64,000 bases of DNA, taken from positions 248,001 to 312,000 of the forward strand of contig NZ_JAATJB010000003.1 of NCBI RefSeq assembly GCF_011927635.1, given 5' to 3'. Both the position numbers and the translations under genes were made by a program. Of this stretch, positions 22,525 to 32,760 are shown piece after piece. Positions within the stretch are counted from its first letter, which is position 1. Each line of letters starts with the position of its first letter. The notes below the pieces were generated by a model. The model saw nothing but the letters and a program-made list of their open reading frames with translations. It was not told the origin of the DNA and did not search any database. The stretch is from Sphingomonas trueperi (GTDB lineage: Bacteria; Pseudomonadota; Alphaproteobacteria; Sphingomonadales; Sphingomonadaceae).

Positions 22525-23343
22525 ATGACCAGCATGGCTCTCGCCCCCCGCACCGCCCTGTTCCTCCCCGCATCGAACCCGCGCGCGATCGCCAAGGCGC
22601 GGACGCTCGATTGCGACATGGTGATCCTCGACCTGGAGGATGCGGTGAAGCCCGAGGACAAGGATGCCGCGCGTGAGGCTGCGGCGGCAGCGGCGACGGA
22701 GGGCTTTGGCGAGCGGATCGCTGCCATTCGGGTGAACGGCGTCGATGCGGCGGAGCACGGGGCCGATCTCGCCGCGGCCGCGCGCTCGGCGGCGGACCTG
22801 GTCGTCGTGCCCAAGGTGGAGGATGCCGCGAGCGCCGCGCGGATCGCCGCGACGCTCGGAAAGCCGCTGCTGGCAATGATCGAAACGCCGGCCGGGGTGC
22901 TTGCCGCCGCGGCCATCGCTGCGCAGCCGTGCGTCGCCGGGCTGATCGCCGGGACCAATGACCTCAAGGCCAGCCTCGGCATCCCGTCGGCGGCGGGGCG
23001 GGGCGGGTTGTCGCTCGCGCTGCAGACCGTGGTGCTCGCGGCGCGGGCGGGGAATGGCTGGGCGCTCGACGGCGTGTTCAACGCGCTCGCCGATGGCGAG
23101 GGTCTTGCTGCCGAGTGCCGAGAGGGGCGGGCGTTGGGGTTCGACGGCAAGACGCTGATCCACCCGGGCCAGATCGCGATCGCTGCGGAAGCCTTTGGCG
23201 CGACCGCCGACGAGATCGCCGATGCGCGTGCGTTGCTCGCCGCCGCCCAGGGCGGTGCCGAACGGTTCCGCGACCGGATGATCGAGGCGATGCACGTGGC
23301 GCAAGCGCGGCTTCTTCTGCAACGTGCGGGCGAAACCGAATAA
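22525..23343 (+). CDS. HpcH/HpaI aldolase / citrate lyase beta family (CoA ester lyase)
   Basis: The 272-residue TIM-barrel protein shows RTALFLPASNPRAIAKA, the acidic metal-binding block MVILDLEDAVKPEDK, VVVPKVEDAAS, MIETPAGVL and KTLIHPGQI. This matches the CitE-like family that cleaves (3S)-malyl-CoA, citramalyl-CoA or similar thioesters using Mg2+. No citrate lyase alpha or gamma genes are nearby, so it is a stand-alone CitE-like enzyme. Exact substrate not predictable. Confidence 0.88.
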   Translation: MTSMALAPRTALFLPASNPRAIAKARTLDCDMVILDLEDAVKPEDKDAAREAAAAAATEGFGERIAAIRVNGVDAAEHGADLAAAARSAADLVVVPKVEDAASAARIAATLGKPLLAMIETPAGVLAAAAIAAQPCVAGLIAGTNDLKASLGIPSAAGRGGLSLALQTVVLAARAGNGWALDGVFNALADGEGLAAECREGRALGFDGKTLIHPGQIAIAAEAFGATADEIADARALLAAAQGGAERFRDRMIEAMHVAQARLLLQRAGETE

Positions 23344-25326
<1,983 letters not shown>

Positions 25327-25332
25327 GCGTTC

Positions 25333-25427
25333 TAGAGCGTTTTCACCTTTGGCGAAGACGCTCTAGGTTTTCGATTGCCGCATTTTCCGAGTCGTTGGCC
25401 GTAAACGGTCAACTTGAAAATGCTCTA
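25333..25427. repeat. Short inverted-repeat element after guaB
   Basis: The segment is bounded by TAGAGCGTTTTC and GAAAATGCTCTA, imperfect inverted repeats. A third related copy, GAAGACGCTCTA at about 25354..25365, makes a hairpin with the left arm that could terminate guaB transcription. The stop codon of the convergent GGDEF gene lies inside the right arm. Similar TAGAGCNTTTTC-type elements are known to me from alphaproteobacterial intergenic regions. Confidence 0.6.
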
Positions 25428-27200
25428 GCCGGTCGCTGCGGGCCTTTGCCCGCTCGCGACCGGCGCCGGTACCTTGTCGGCATGGCGGACCTGGTTGCGG
25501 CCGCCGCGCTTCGCCGCGTAAAGCGCGCGGTCCGCTTCTCGATACAGCGCGGCGAAATCGACGCGGTGCCGCCCTTCGGCGACGCCGATGCTGATCGTCA
25601 CGCGCCGGTCGCCGATCGCCGCGCGATGGTCGCAGGCGGCGATCGCCTCGCGTACCAGCTCGGCGAACGCGAGCGCGGGCCGGTCGGCGGCGATCGTCAA
25701 CAGCGCGAACTCCTCCCCCCCGAGCCTGGCGACCACACAGCTCGGCCCCTCCCACCGTGCCAATCGCGCGGCGATCGTGCACAGCACGACGTCGCCCGCG
25801 TCATGGCCATGCTCGTCGTTGATCGCCTTGAAGCGGTCGATGTCGACCAGCAGCAGCGCGACCGACATCTGGTTGCGCGCCGCCGTGGCGATCAGCGCGT
25901 CGGCAGCTTCGAGGAAACCCCGGCGGTTGCGGATCGCCGTCAGCGGATCATGCTCGGCGAGCCGGCTGGCGCGTGCCTCGGCCGCGAGGGCGAGGTCACG
26001 TTCGGTGCGCATGCGGGCGAGCCTGCGGCTGGCCGCGAACGACAGCCACAGCGTCTGCCATGCGGAAGCGAACAGCACCAGGATCTGCGCGCCGCCGCCC
26101 CAGAACAGCGTTCCGAGATCGACCAGCTGCGTGAGGGCGAGCGCCGCCATCGGCACCGACCATGCCGCGAGCAGGTCGCGCGCCTCGACGCTGCCGCGGC
26201 GGGCGCCGACGATGAGGCACGCCAGCACTGCTCCCAGATTGCCCAGCACCGCCGCGGCGAGGGGCGAGGCGATGCTTTCGATCAGCGGTCCTCGCGCCAG
26301 CGTCGCGGGGATGCCGATCGCCGCGACGGCGATGCCGAGGGCGAGCGCGGTTGCGCGCAGCGGCCCGGGGATGCGGCCCTTCTCCAGCGCGCTGATCGCG
26401 CTCAGGGTTGCCAGCAGGATGGAGAGGGCGGACAGCGCGGTGCTGGTCTGCGCCGCCGTCGTCCCCGCCATGCCCGGCAAGAGCAGCAGGCCGAACTGCG
26501 ACCAGATCGCGCCCCACAGGAAGACGGTGGCGGCCCAGGCGCCCTGCCAGCCGAGATAGGCGCGGCGCGTGCCGAGGGCGAGCGACAGATTATAGGCCGC
26601 CCCCGCCAGCAACAGCGTGAGCGCCGCGCCGACAAGCCCGCCGAGGACGGCGGTTTCGATGTCCGCCTCGCCCGCGCGCAGCAGGCGGAGCCGCAGCAGC
26701 GGGTAGCTCGCCAGCCGATCGACGCGCAGCGTGATCGACGTGAGGGCGGTCTTCTGGTCGCGCGGTGTGAAGGCGATCTGCGCACCGGGCCGCCAATGGT
26801 CTCCGAAGGCACCGGCGCGGACCTCCTGCCATTCGATGCTGCCATCGGCGTAGCGGAAGGCGACGGCGAGCCGATCGAACCGCGTCTGGTGGACGAGCAA
26901 CGTCGGGGCCTCGCCGCGAATGCGGTAGCGCTGCGGGTCCAGCTGCAGCCATAGTCGTGCCGATTGGTAGCCGGAGGGGGCCGCCCCGCAGCGGAAGCGG
27001 ATCGCGGCTAGTGCCCCGCTGGGCCCCTCGAGGGGCGAGACGGCATGGCAAATGCGCGAATCGAGCGGGATCGGCACCGCGAACGCTGCCCAGGGCGCGA
27101 ACATCCACCCGAGCAGCCATACTCGCCACCCGCGAAGCAAGACCCACGCTGCCACGCCACGCACCGAACGCTTCCCCAAGATCCCCACTTCGCACCCCAT
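25425..27200 (-). CDS. Diguanylate cyclase with 7TM-DISM sensor region
   Basis: The 591-residue protein has a signal/anchor segment, a periplasmic beta-rich domain (about residues 45-185, 7TMR-DISMED2-like), seven hydrophobic segments (about 190-400), then a GGDEF domain (EHDPLTAIRNRRGF, LLVDIDRFKAINDEHGHDAGD, RLGGEEFALL). The GGEEF active site should make c-di-GMP. The RxxD inhibitory site expected five residues before it reads GPSC, so product inhibition is probably absent. It is convergent with guaB. Confidence 0.9.
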   Translation of the reverse strand: MGCEVGILGKRSVRGVAAWVLLRGWRVWLLGWMFAPWAAFAVPIPLDSRICHAVSPLEGPSGALAAIRFRCGAAPSGYQSARLWLQLDPQRYRIRGEAPTLLVHQTRFDRLAVAFRYADGSIEWQEVRAGAFGDHWRPGAQIAFTPRDQKTALTSITLRVDRLASYPLLRLRLLRAGEADIETAVLGGLVGAALTLLLAGAAYNLSLALGTRRAYLGWQGAWAATVFLWGAIWSQFGLLLLPGMAGTTAAQTSTALSALSILLATLSAISALEKGRIPGPLRATALALGIAVAAIGIPATLARGPLIESIASPLAAAVLGNLGAVLACLIVGARRGSVEARDLLAAWSVPMAALALTQLVDLGTLFWGGGAQILVLFASAWQTLWLSFAASRRLARMRTERDLALAAEARASRLAEHDPLTAIRNRRGFLEAADALIATAARNQMSVALLLVDIDRFKAINDEHGHDAGDVVLCTIAARLARWEGPSCVVARLGGEEFALLTIAADRPALAFAELVREAIAACDHRAAIGDRRVTISIGVAEGRHRVDFAALYREADRALYAAKRGGRNQVRHADKVPAPVASGQRPAATG

Positions 27201-27298
27201 GCGAAACCACGGATGTACAAAGGATTGCCCTGTCTGGCTATCCGTGATGACGTGCGGGTGTTTTGCATTCCGCGGGCGTTCGGCCTAGCGCTGCCGCC

Positions 27299-28486
27299 AT
27301 GACTCCTGCCGCACGTGTACAGATGGCGATCGACCTGCTCGATCAGGTGATCGCGGCCGCGCGCAACCGCGGTGCTGCCGCCGACGTGATCCTCGCGCGC
27401 TGGTTTGCCGAGCGGCGCTTCGCCGGCGCCAAGGACCGGCGCGCGGTGCGCGCGCTCGTCTATGACGCGATCCGGCGCTGCGGCGAGGTGCCGGTGTCGG
27501 GCCGTGCCGCGATGCTGGCACTCGCGCAGACTCAGCCGGCGCTGGCGGACCTGTTCGACGGTTCGCGCTACGGCCCCGCCGCCATCGCCGCGGGCGAGCC
27601 CGTGGCGGCGCAAGGCGTTGCCCCGGCGTGGCTGGAGGCCGCGTTTGAGGCTTCCGGGCTCGATGGTGACGAGTGCGCGGCACTGCTCGACCGCGCGCCG
27701 CTCGACCTTCGGGTCAACCGGCTCAAGGCGACGCCCGAGGCCGTGGCTGCGCTGTTCGACGGCGCCGAGCGGCTCGCCTTCGCCCCCGATGCGCTACGGC
27801 TGCCCGAGGAAACGCCCGTCGATCGCACCGAGGCCTATGTCGAGGGCGCGTTCGAGGTGCAGGATGCCGGCAGCCAGCTGGTCAGCGCGCTGGCGGGCGC
27901 GGCGCCGGGCATGACGGTGATCGACCTGTGCGCCGGCGGCGGCGGCAAGACGCTGGCGCTGGCTGCGGCAATGGCGAACCAGGGCAGGATCCTCGCTTGC
28001 GACGTCGATCGGCCGCGTCTGTCGAAGCTGATGCCGCGGGCCGAGCGCGCTGGCGTGTCCATCACCGAGACGCTTCTGCTCAACCCCGCTCGGGAAGCCG
28101 AAGCGCTGGCCGATTGGCGCGAACAGGCGGATCTCGTGGTGGTCGATGCTCCCTGCTCGGGAACCGGCACCTGGCGGCGCAATCCCGAGGCGCGCTGGCG
28201 GCTGACCCCGGCGCAGCTCGAGCGCTATGTCGATACCCAGGCGCATCTGCTCGACGTCGCCGCGCGGCTGGTGCGGCCGGGCGGTGCGCTGGTGCATATC
28301 GTCTGTTCGCTGCTCGACGCCGAGGGGGCGGGACAGGTCGAGCGGTTCGTGGCGGCGCAGCCGGGCTGGGCGGCGGTGCGGCTCGATGCGCCGGCGGGGC
28401 GTCCCCGGGGCGAGGGGCTGCGGCTCACGCCGCTGCACGACACGACCGACGGGTTTTTTGTCGCGAAGCTGGTGCGGCAATGCTAG
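27299..28486 (+). CDS. RsmB/NOP-family RNA (cytosine-5) methyltransferase
   Basis: The 395-residue protein has an N-terminal NusB/RNA-binding region and a Rossmann methyltransferase domain. Motif I is VIDLCAGGGGKTLALAA, motif IV DAPCSGTGTWRRNPEARW with the catalytic-type Cys, and motif VI VHIVCSLLDAEG with the second Cys. It should methylate rRNA or tRNA at C5 using SAM. The start at 27299 (MTPAARVQMAIDLLDQVI) fits the family. Confidence 0.92.
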   Translation: MTPAARVQMAIDLLDQVIAAARNRGAAADVILARWFAERRFAGAKDRRAVRALVYDAIRRCGEVPVSGRAAMLALAQTQPALADLFDGSRYGPAAIAAGEPVAAQGVAPAWLEAAFEASGLDGDECAALLDRAPLDLRVNRLKATPEAVAALFDGAERLAFAPDALRLPEETPVDRTEAYVEGAFEVQDAGSQLVSALAGAAPGMTVIDLCAGGGGKTLALAAAMANQGRILACDVDRPRLSKLMPRAERAGVSITETLLLNPAREAEALADWREQADLVVVDAPCSGTGTWRRNPEARWRLTPAQLERYVDTQAHLLDVAARLVRPGGALVHIVCSLLDAEGAGQVERFVAAQPGWAAVRLDAPAGRPRGEGLRLTPLHDTTDGFFVAKLVRQC

Positions 28487-28515
28487 CCCGTGGCCATGGA
28501 GTTTCGGAGATGTTG

Positions 28516-29028
28516 ATGCGGTCCACGACGATCTCGGTGGCGGCGGCGCTGCTGGTGCTGACGGTTTCGACCAGCCTGAGCGCGCAGCGGCCGGACAGCC
28601 AGCTCGAACCCCGTTCGGTCGAGCTGGTGCGCCAGGCGCGCAGTGCGCAGGCGGCGGGCAATCTCGGCGGTGCCAACGACCTGCTCGAAAGCGCGTTGGC
28701 GGTCGATCCGCGCAATCGCGAGGCGTTCGTGCTGCTCGCCGATATCGCCCGCACGCAGAACCTGCCCGGCAAGGCGATCCGCTTCTATGGCGAGGCGCTC
28801 AAGCTCGATCCCAACGACGTGATCGCGCTGCGCGGCCAGGGCGAGGCGATGGTCGCCAAGGGTGCGATGACCCGCGCCAAGGACAATCTCGCCAAGATCA
28901 AGACGATCTGCAAGACGGGCTGCGTCGACGCGACCACGCTCGCCGGGACGATCGCCAAGGGCCCGCCGCCGACGCCGACCCCGGTCGCGGCGAACGACAA
29001 CACCACCAAGGACGCGGCCAAGCCCTGA
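28516..29028 (+). CDS. Exported TPR-repeat protein
   Basis: The 170-residue protein has a signal peptide ending near SLSAQ, then two or three tetratricopeptide repeats (ARSAQAAGNLGGANDLLESALAVDPRN, AFVLLADIARTQNLPGKAIRFYGEALKLDPND), a conserved CKTGC pair, and a Pro/Thr-rich tail. It probably acts in periplasmic protein assembly, but partners are unknown. The second of two close ATGs is preferred because GGAG lies six bases before it. Confidence 0.8.
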   Translation: MRSTTISVAAALLVLTVSTSLSAQRPDSQLEPRSVELVRQARSAQAAGNLGGANDLLESALAVDPRNREAFVLLADIARTQNLPGKAIRFYGEALKLDPNDVIALRGQGEAMVAKGAMTRAKDNLAKIKTICKTGCVDATTLAGTIAKGPPPTPTPVAANDNTTKDAAKP

Positions 29029-29034
29029 CCGGGC

Positions 29035-29532
29035 TCAGCTGGGGGCGATCGCCGCCTCCAGCGCCCGCGCGCGGCTTTCCTGGGCGGCGACGATTGCGCC
29101 CGCGCGGTCCATCGCCGCCTGGAGCGCCGGATAATCGGGCTGGCCGCCCTGGGCACGCTCGATCCGCAGCTGGTCCATGTCGGCGAGCGTCACCGCGGTG
29201 CGCGAGCGGATCCCGTCGAGCACGCTGAGCGCGGTCTGGGCATCGAGCCACGCGCTTGTGCCCGCGGCCTGGCCGCGGGCGCGCGCAACCTTCGCCTCGG
29301 CATCCTTCGCCGCCGTCTGAAACTCGCCATCGGCCGAATCGATCTTCGCCGTGAGCGCCGCAATCTGCCCATCCAGCGCCGCATCGGGCGTGGCCTGCGG
29401 AGTCGGCCGCTCGGGCTCGGTAAAGTTCAGCCCTTCGTTCGCGCGCGGCAGCAGCGAGGGATAGCGCGTGGCGGGCTGGGCGCAGCCGGCGAGCAGCGCG
29501 GCGCCAGCGGCGAGAAGGGGGAGCGATCGCAT
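29035..29532 (-). CDS. Small lipoprotein with coiled-coil region
   Basis: The 165-residue protein starts MRSLPLLAAGAALLAGCAQ; LAGC is a lipobox, so Cys16 should be lipidated. The mature part is helical and Ala/Gln-rich. Function unknown. The ATG at 29532 was selected because the longer frame upstream runs through the tRNA gene. It is convergent with the TPR gene. Confidence 0.8.
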   Translation of the reverse strand: MRSLPLLAAGAALLAGCAQPATRYPSLLPRANEGLNFTEPERPTPQATPDAALDGQIAALTAKIDSADGEFQTAAKDAEAKVARARGQAAGTSAWLDAQTALSVLDGIRSRTAVTLADMDQLRIERAQGGQPDYPALQAAMDRAGAIVAAQESRARALEAAIAPS

Positions 29533-29615
29533 GGGCTTGCCATATGCTTGTGGAAAACTTGGTGCAACGGGGTTGCGCTCTCCGAATTCCGCCGATAAAC
29601 GCTCGCCTCCACCAG

Positions 29616-29692
29616 GCGCCCGTAGCTCAGCTGGATAGAGCATCAGACTACGAATCTGAGGGTCGGACGTTCGAATCGTTCCGGGCGCGCCA
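29616..29692 (+). tRNA. tRNA-Arg (anticodon ACG)
   Basis: The 77-base gene folds as a full cloverleaf: acceptor GCGCCCG pairing with CGGGCGC, D-arm AGCTCAGCTGGATAGAGC, anticodon stem CAGAC/GTCTG-type with loop CTACGAA, T-arm GTTCGAATC and encoded CCA. Its 3' half is overlapped antisense by the end of the serine recombinase gene, marking it as the attachment site of the mobile element. Confidence 0.98.
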
Positions 29693-31345
29693 TTTCGGTT
29701 CAAAGGCGCGAACGCCTAGCACCGCCGCCTCTACGCCAGAGGCGGCGGTTAGGGTTCGGAGCAACTCACTGCGCAGGCCGCGAATCCGAACCTCCGTCTT
29801 GCTGACCACCTCGACGCGCTGCGCGACCGCCCGGATATGATCGCGGGCAAATGAGCCATCGCCCTGACGCAGCTTCTTGCGCGCCGCCATCGCAAAGGCA
29901 CGCAGGCTCTCTGGCGTGATCGCAGGACCGATCTTCTCGATATGCGCCACCGCCCGCTCGGCATCGCCCCTGGCTTGATCGCGGGTTGCCGTCAGTTCGG
30001 CGATCCGATCCTTGAGCGACGAATCGCTCACGTCGATCACACCATTCTCGATCGCGTCATAGAGTCGCTTGAGCTTCGCTTCGGCCTCGGTCGCGCGGCG
30101 CTCCAGATCGGCGACATGGAGCCGCCGCTGATCCACCCATTCGTCGCGGCGTTCGAGAATCTGATCCATCATCTCTTCAAGCCGCTTCGGATCGAGCAGT
30201 CGCCACTCTAGATGCCCGACTACGGCTTCGTTCAGCCGATCCATCGGGACCGTGATGCCAGGGCAGCCCTTCGCGCCCTGCCGCGCCTTCGTGGAGCAAG
30301 TGTAATAGCGATACTCGCGGCCGACGCTGCTGGTGCCGGTGCGCAGCGTCATTGCGCCGCCGCAGCACGCGCAGAAGCAGATACCCGTGAGCAGCGTTGG
30401 GCCGCCCACGGCCATCGGCGGCATCATCTTCGGGCTGCGTGCCTTGAGCGACCGCTGCACGGCCTCGAACTCCGCCTCCGAGACGATGGCGGGCACTTCC
30501 ATGATCGCGTGCTCGCTCTCGGGCTTGGGGGCTTTGGTGCGATAATCCCGATAGTTGAACTTGTGCTGGCCGATATAGGTCGTGCGGGTGAGCACCTGAT
30601 GCACGGCTCCAAGCCCCCAGCGCCCGCCGTCGCGGGTGCGGATATTGTTGTCGTTGAGCCAGGTCGCGATTGCCTTGAGGCCCATCGGCCCGTTGTCATC
30701 AACGCCGTTCAGCGCCATCCGGTAGATGCGCCGCACCGTCTCGGCCTGGATCGGGTCGATCTCCAGCTTCTTCTTGATCTTCGCGCCGCGGTGGCCAGCC
30801 TCGACGATCCGATAGCCGATGGGTGGCCGCGCGCCGTTCCAGAAGCCTTGCCGCGCATTCTCCTTCATCGATCGCAGCGTGTGCTTGCCGTTCTCTTTCG
30901 ACTGATATTCGTCGAACAGCGTCATGATCTGGCGCATCATCACGCTCATCGGATCGTCGCCCAAATCTTGCGTAATCGAGATCAGCCGCACGCCATTCTT
31001 CGCCAGCTTGCGGACGTAGAACTCGAACTGAAACTGGTCGCGGAAGAAGCGCGAGAAGCTGTGGACCAGGATCACGTTGAACGGCGACGGCTTCTGCATC
31101 GCTGCGTCGATCATCGCCTGAAATGCCGGCCGACGATCATCGGTCGCGGTGTTGCCCGGTTCGACGAACTCGGCCGCGACCTCCCAGCCGCGCGACAGGC
31201 AATAGCCTTCGATCTGGCGGCGCTGGTCGGGGATCGACAGGTCGCTCTCGGCCTGGCGGCCGGTGGAAACGCGCAGATAGAGCGCGGCGCGAGCTATTGC
31301 CATGACCGGCGGGGTGTCCTCGACGCGAAGGGCGGCGTCGGTCAT
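29648..31345 (-). CDS. Large serine recombinase (site-specific integrase)
   Basis: The 565-residue protein has a resolvase/invertase catalytic domain (ALYLRVSTGRQAESDLSIPDQ with nucleophile Ser27; VHSFSRFFRD), a recombinase domain (GARPPIGYRIV), a zinc-ribbon-like CFCACCGGAM...YYTC, and a C-terminal coiled coil. Its last residues (RNDSNVRPSDS) are encoded by the 3' half of the antisense tRNA-Arg, the expected result of integration at that site. It should catalyse integration and, with a directionality factor, excision. Confidence 0.95.
   Translation of the reverse strand: MTDAALRVEDTPPVMAIARAALYLRVSTGRQAESDLSIPDQRRQIEGYCLSRGWEVAAEFVEPGNTATDDRRPAFQAMIDAAMQKPSPFNVILVHSFSRFFRDQFQFEFYVRKLAKNGVRLISITQDLGDDPMSVMMRQIMTLFDEYQSKENGKHTLRSMKENARQGFWNGARPPIGYRIVEAGHRGAKIKKKLEIDPIQAETVRRIYRMALNGVDDNGPMGLKAIATWLNDNNIRTRDGGRWGLGAVHQVLTRTTYIGQHKFNYRDYRTKAPKPESEHAIMEVPAIVSEAEFEAVQRSLKARSPKMMPPMAVGGPTLLTGICFCACCGGAMTLRTGTSSVGREYRYYTCSTKARQGAKGCPGITVPMDRLNEAVVGHLEWRLLDPKRLEEMMDQILERRDEWVDQRRLHVADLERRATEAEAKLKRLYDAIENGVIDVSDSSLKDRIAELTATRDQARGDAERAVAHIEKIGPAITPESLRAFAMAARKKLRQGDGSFARDHIRAVAQRVEVVSKTEVRIRGLRSELLRTLTAASGVEAAVLGVRAFEPKWRARNDSNVRPSDS
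29721..29749. repeat. Perfect 12-bp hairpin beside the tRNA attachment site
   Basis: ACCGCCGCCTCT and AGAGGCGGCGGT form a perfect stem with a five-base loop, 28 bases beyond the tRNA 3' end and inside the recombinase 3' coding region. No T run follows on either strand. It may be part of the recombination site or protect the tRNA transcript end. Confidence 0.65.
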
Positions 31346-31363
31346 GGCCTTATCCTCCTTAGT

Positions 31364-31612
31364 TCACGGCAGGGGGCCGAACAGGTCGTCCAGCTCCTTG
31401 CGCAAATGGCCTTCGATGACGCGCAACTCGGCGTCGCCGATCGGCACCCGCTCGGGCCAATCGTCCGTGACCGCGAATGGCCCGCAATCTTTGATGGCGC
31501 GAGCGCGGGACGGCGCGCGCTTCGCTGGCGCCTGCATATAGTCGTGCAGGTCGTCGAGACCGTCCGACCAGCCGCGCGGCGCGCGACGACGACGTTTGCG
31601 AGACAGGGCCAT
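31364..31612 (-). CDS. Hypothetical protein upstream of the recombinase
   Basis: The 82-residue protein begins with a basic stretch (MALSRKRRRRAPRGW) and continues DGLDDLHDYMQAPAKRAPS...DAELRVIEGHLRKELDDLFGPLP. It ends 18 bases before the recombinase start, so they are probably co-transcribed. A basic head and acidic helical tail would fit a small DNA-binding or directionality protein, but that is only a guess. The bases 31613..31739 upstream hold only an overlapping frame that I do not trust. Confidence 0.55.
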   Translation of the reverse strand: MALSRKRRRRAPRGWSDGLDDLHDYMQAPAKRAPSRARAIKDCGPFAVTDDWPERVPIGDAELRVIEGHLRKELDDLFGPLP

Positions 31613-31739
31613 GCGCCGATGCTGATGCCCGGCTGGGCTGGGTGCAAACGGTCCGGCCCGGCGTAGCGCAGATAAGTGTTCAGGGCGGCTTTGCCGCCGA
31701 ACGCCGCGTCGCGGCCCGTGGTCGCCAGCGCCATCGCCG

Positions 31740-32033
31740 TTACTCCTCCGACTCGAAGCTGCGGTTTTCGCGGCAATGCCAGAGGCGCAGAATGAAGATG
31801 GTCGCCGCTACGAGCTCGTAGCGCATCTCGTAATTGCCCACGATGATCCGGCGGACCTCGCGCGGCTCATAGGCTTCCAGCTTCTCGCCGATCCTCGGAT
31901 AATCGAGCAGCCGATCCGGTGCGTGGGCGAGCTGCTGGACCACGCGCGCTGCCGCTTCGGGCGCGACCGGGCTCAGATGCTCGTGCAGACGCACAAGGTC
32001 CGACGACGCCTTGCTGGTCCACTGGATCTTCAT
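31740..32033 (-). CDS. RelE/ParE-family toxin
   Basis: The 97-residue protein MKIQWTSKASSDLVRLHEHLSPVAPEAA... has the RelE/ParE pattern: an N-terminal strand, two helices, then RIIVGNYEMRYELVAATIFILRLWHCRENR with the C-terminal Arg/His strand. It is coupled to the RHH antitoxin by a 4-base ATGA overlap. ParE-type members poison gyrase and RelE members cut ribosomal mRNA; sequence alone does not decide. It would stabilise the ICE. Confidence 0.92.
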   Translation of the reverse strand: MKIQWTSKASSDLVRLHEHLSPVAPEAAARVVQQLAHAPDRLLDYPRIGEKLEAYEPREVRRIIVGNYEMRYELVAATIFILRLWHCRENRSFESEE

Positions 32034-32299
32034 TTGATCGGTGAGGGCAGCGGTTTGTCCGTCCCAAGGCTGTCGGCCCATGCCGTGATCGCCTGGTGGT
32101 CGATCACCCGTCCGGCATCGACGTCATCAAGGGCTTCGAGCGTCATCCGGTGACGTTCCTCCTCCTGATCGACCCATGCGGCGAGCGCTTGTTTCATCAC
32201 CCAGCCGCGCGAGCGTTCGAGCCGCGAGGCCATCGCTTCAACCTTTTCCGCGAGCCCCAAGGGGACGTGCGCGGTCAATACCTTCGTCTCAGTCGCCAT
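32030..32299 (-). CDS. CopG/RHH-family antitoxin
   Basis: The 89-residue protein starts MATETKVLTAHVPLGLAEKVEAMASRLERSRGWVMKQALAAWV, a ribbon-helix-helix domain, followed by an acidic toxin-binding tail (LDDVDAGRVIDHQAITAWADSLG). It should bind its own promoter just upstream (AT-rich 32310-32350) and neutralise the RelE/ParE toxin. Start at the second Met (32299). Confidence 0.92.
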   Translation of the reverse strand: MATETKVLTAHVPLGLAEKVEAMASRLERSRGWVMKQALAAWVDQEEERHRMTLEALDDVDAGRVIDHQAITAWADSLGTDKPLPSPIK

Positions 32300-32760
32300 G
32301 TTTATCACCTGCCATCAATCTGATTAAAATATAATCGAAATGACGAGAAAGGCAAGTTGGGCGGGGGGGGCGCCTCCCTGCGGGACCGCCGCTCTATCTC
32401 CGCTGCACTCCGACCGAGCCCCTGACGGGTCTCGTCCCTGCCGGGTGACGATCAGCATGGCGGGTTGGCGCTGACGCGCTGGTTGGCAATCCGCATCGCG
32501 GATTGTCGCTATTCAATGCTGCGGAGATCGGGCCAGGGCTGCGCCGGCCCGATCGCGCTGCTGTGTCGTTTCACTCCCGCGATGGGGTGGGCGTCGCTTC
32601 CCTTTAGGCCCGCCGCGCCGGGCCGCAACGCGCGTGGCCGCGCTTACTTCCTCTTCGTTCCAGCCCTTCGGGTGCGTCCCGGCTCCGTCGGCGGGCCTGC
32701 CGGTCGCTTCTTCGCCGCCCACCCCATTCCGGGGTGAGTGCGGTTTTTAGGAGAAGTGTG
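32300..32760 (+). promoter_or_regulatory. Untranslated leader and promoter region before parB-like gene
   Basis: This 461-base interval lies between the divergent antitoxin and ParB-like genes. It has an AT-rich stretch near 32315-32345 suited to the antitoxin promoter. Its right half is GC-rich with several hairpin-forming runs. Just before the ribosome site, CACCCC-ATTCC-GGGGTG (32720..32736) is followed by a five-T run and then AGGAG, so a terminator-like hairpin abuts the start of translation. No protein-coding gene is convincing here. Confidence 0.5.

Noticed and set aside
31342..31776. 144-aa minus-strand frame between the recombinase and the RelE gene
   Set aside because: It overlaps the better-supported 82-aa gene in another frame and its second half is Arg/Thr-rich shadow; the first 40 residues might be a remnant but nothing supports a function.
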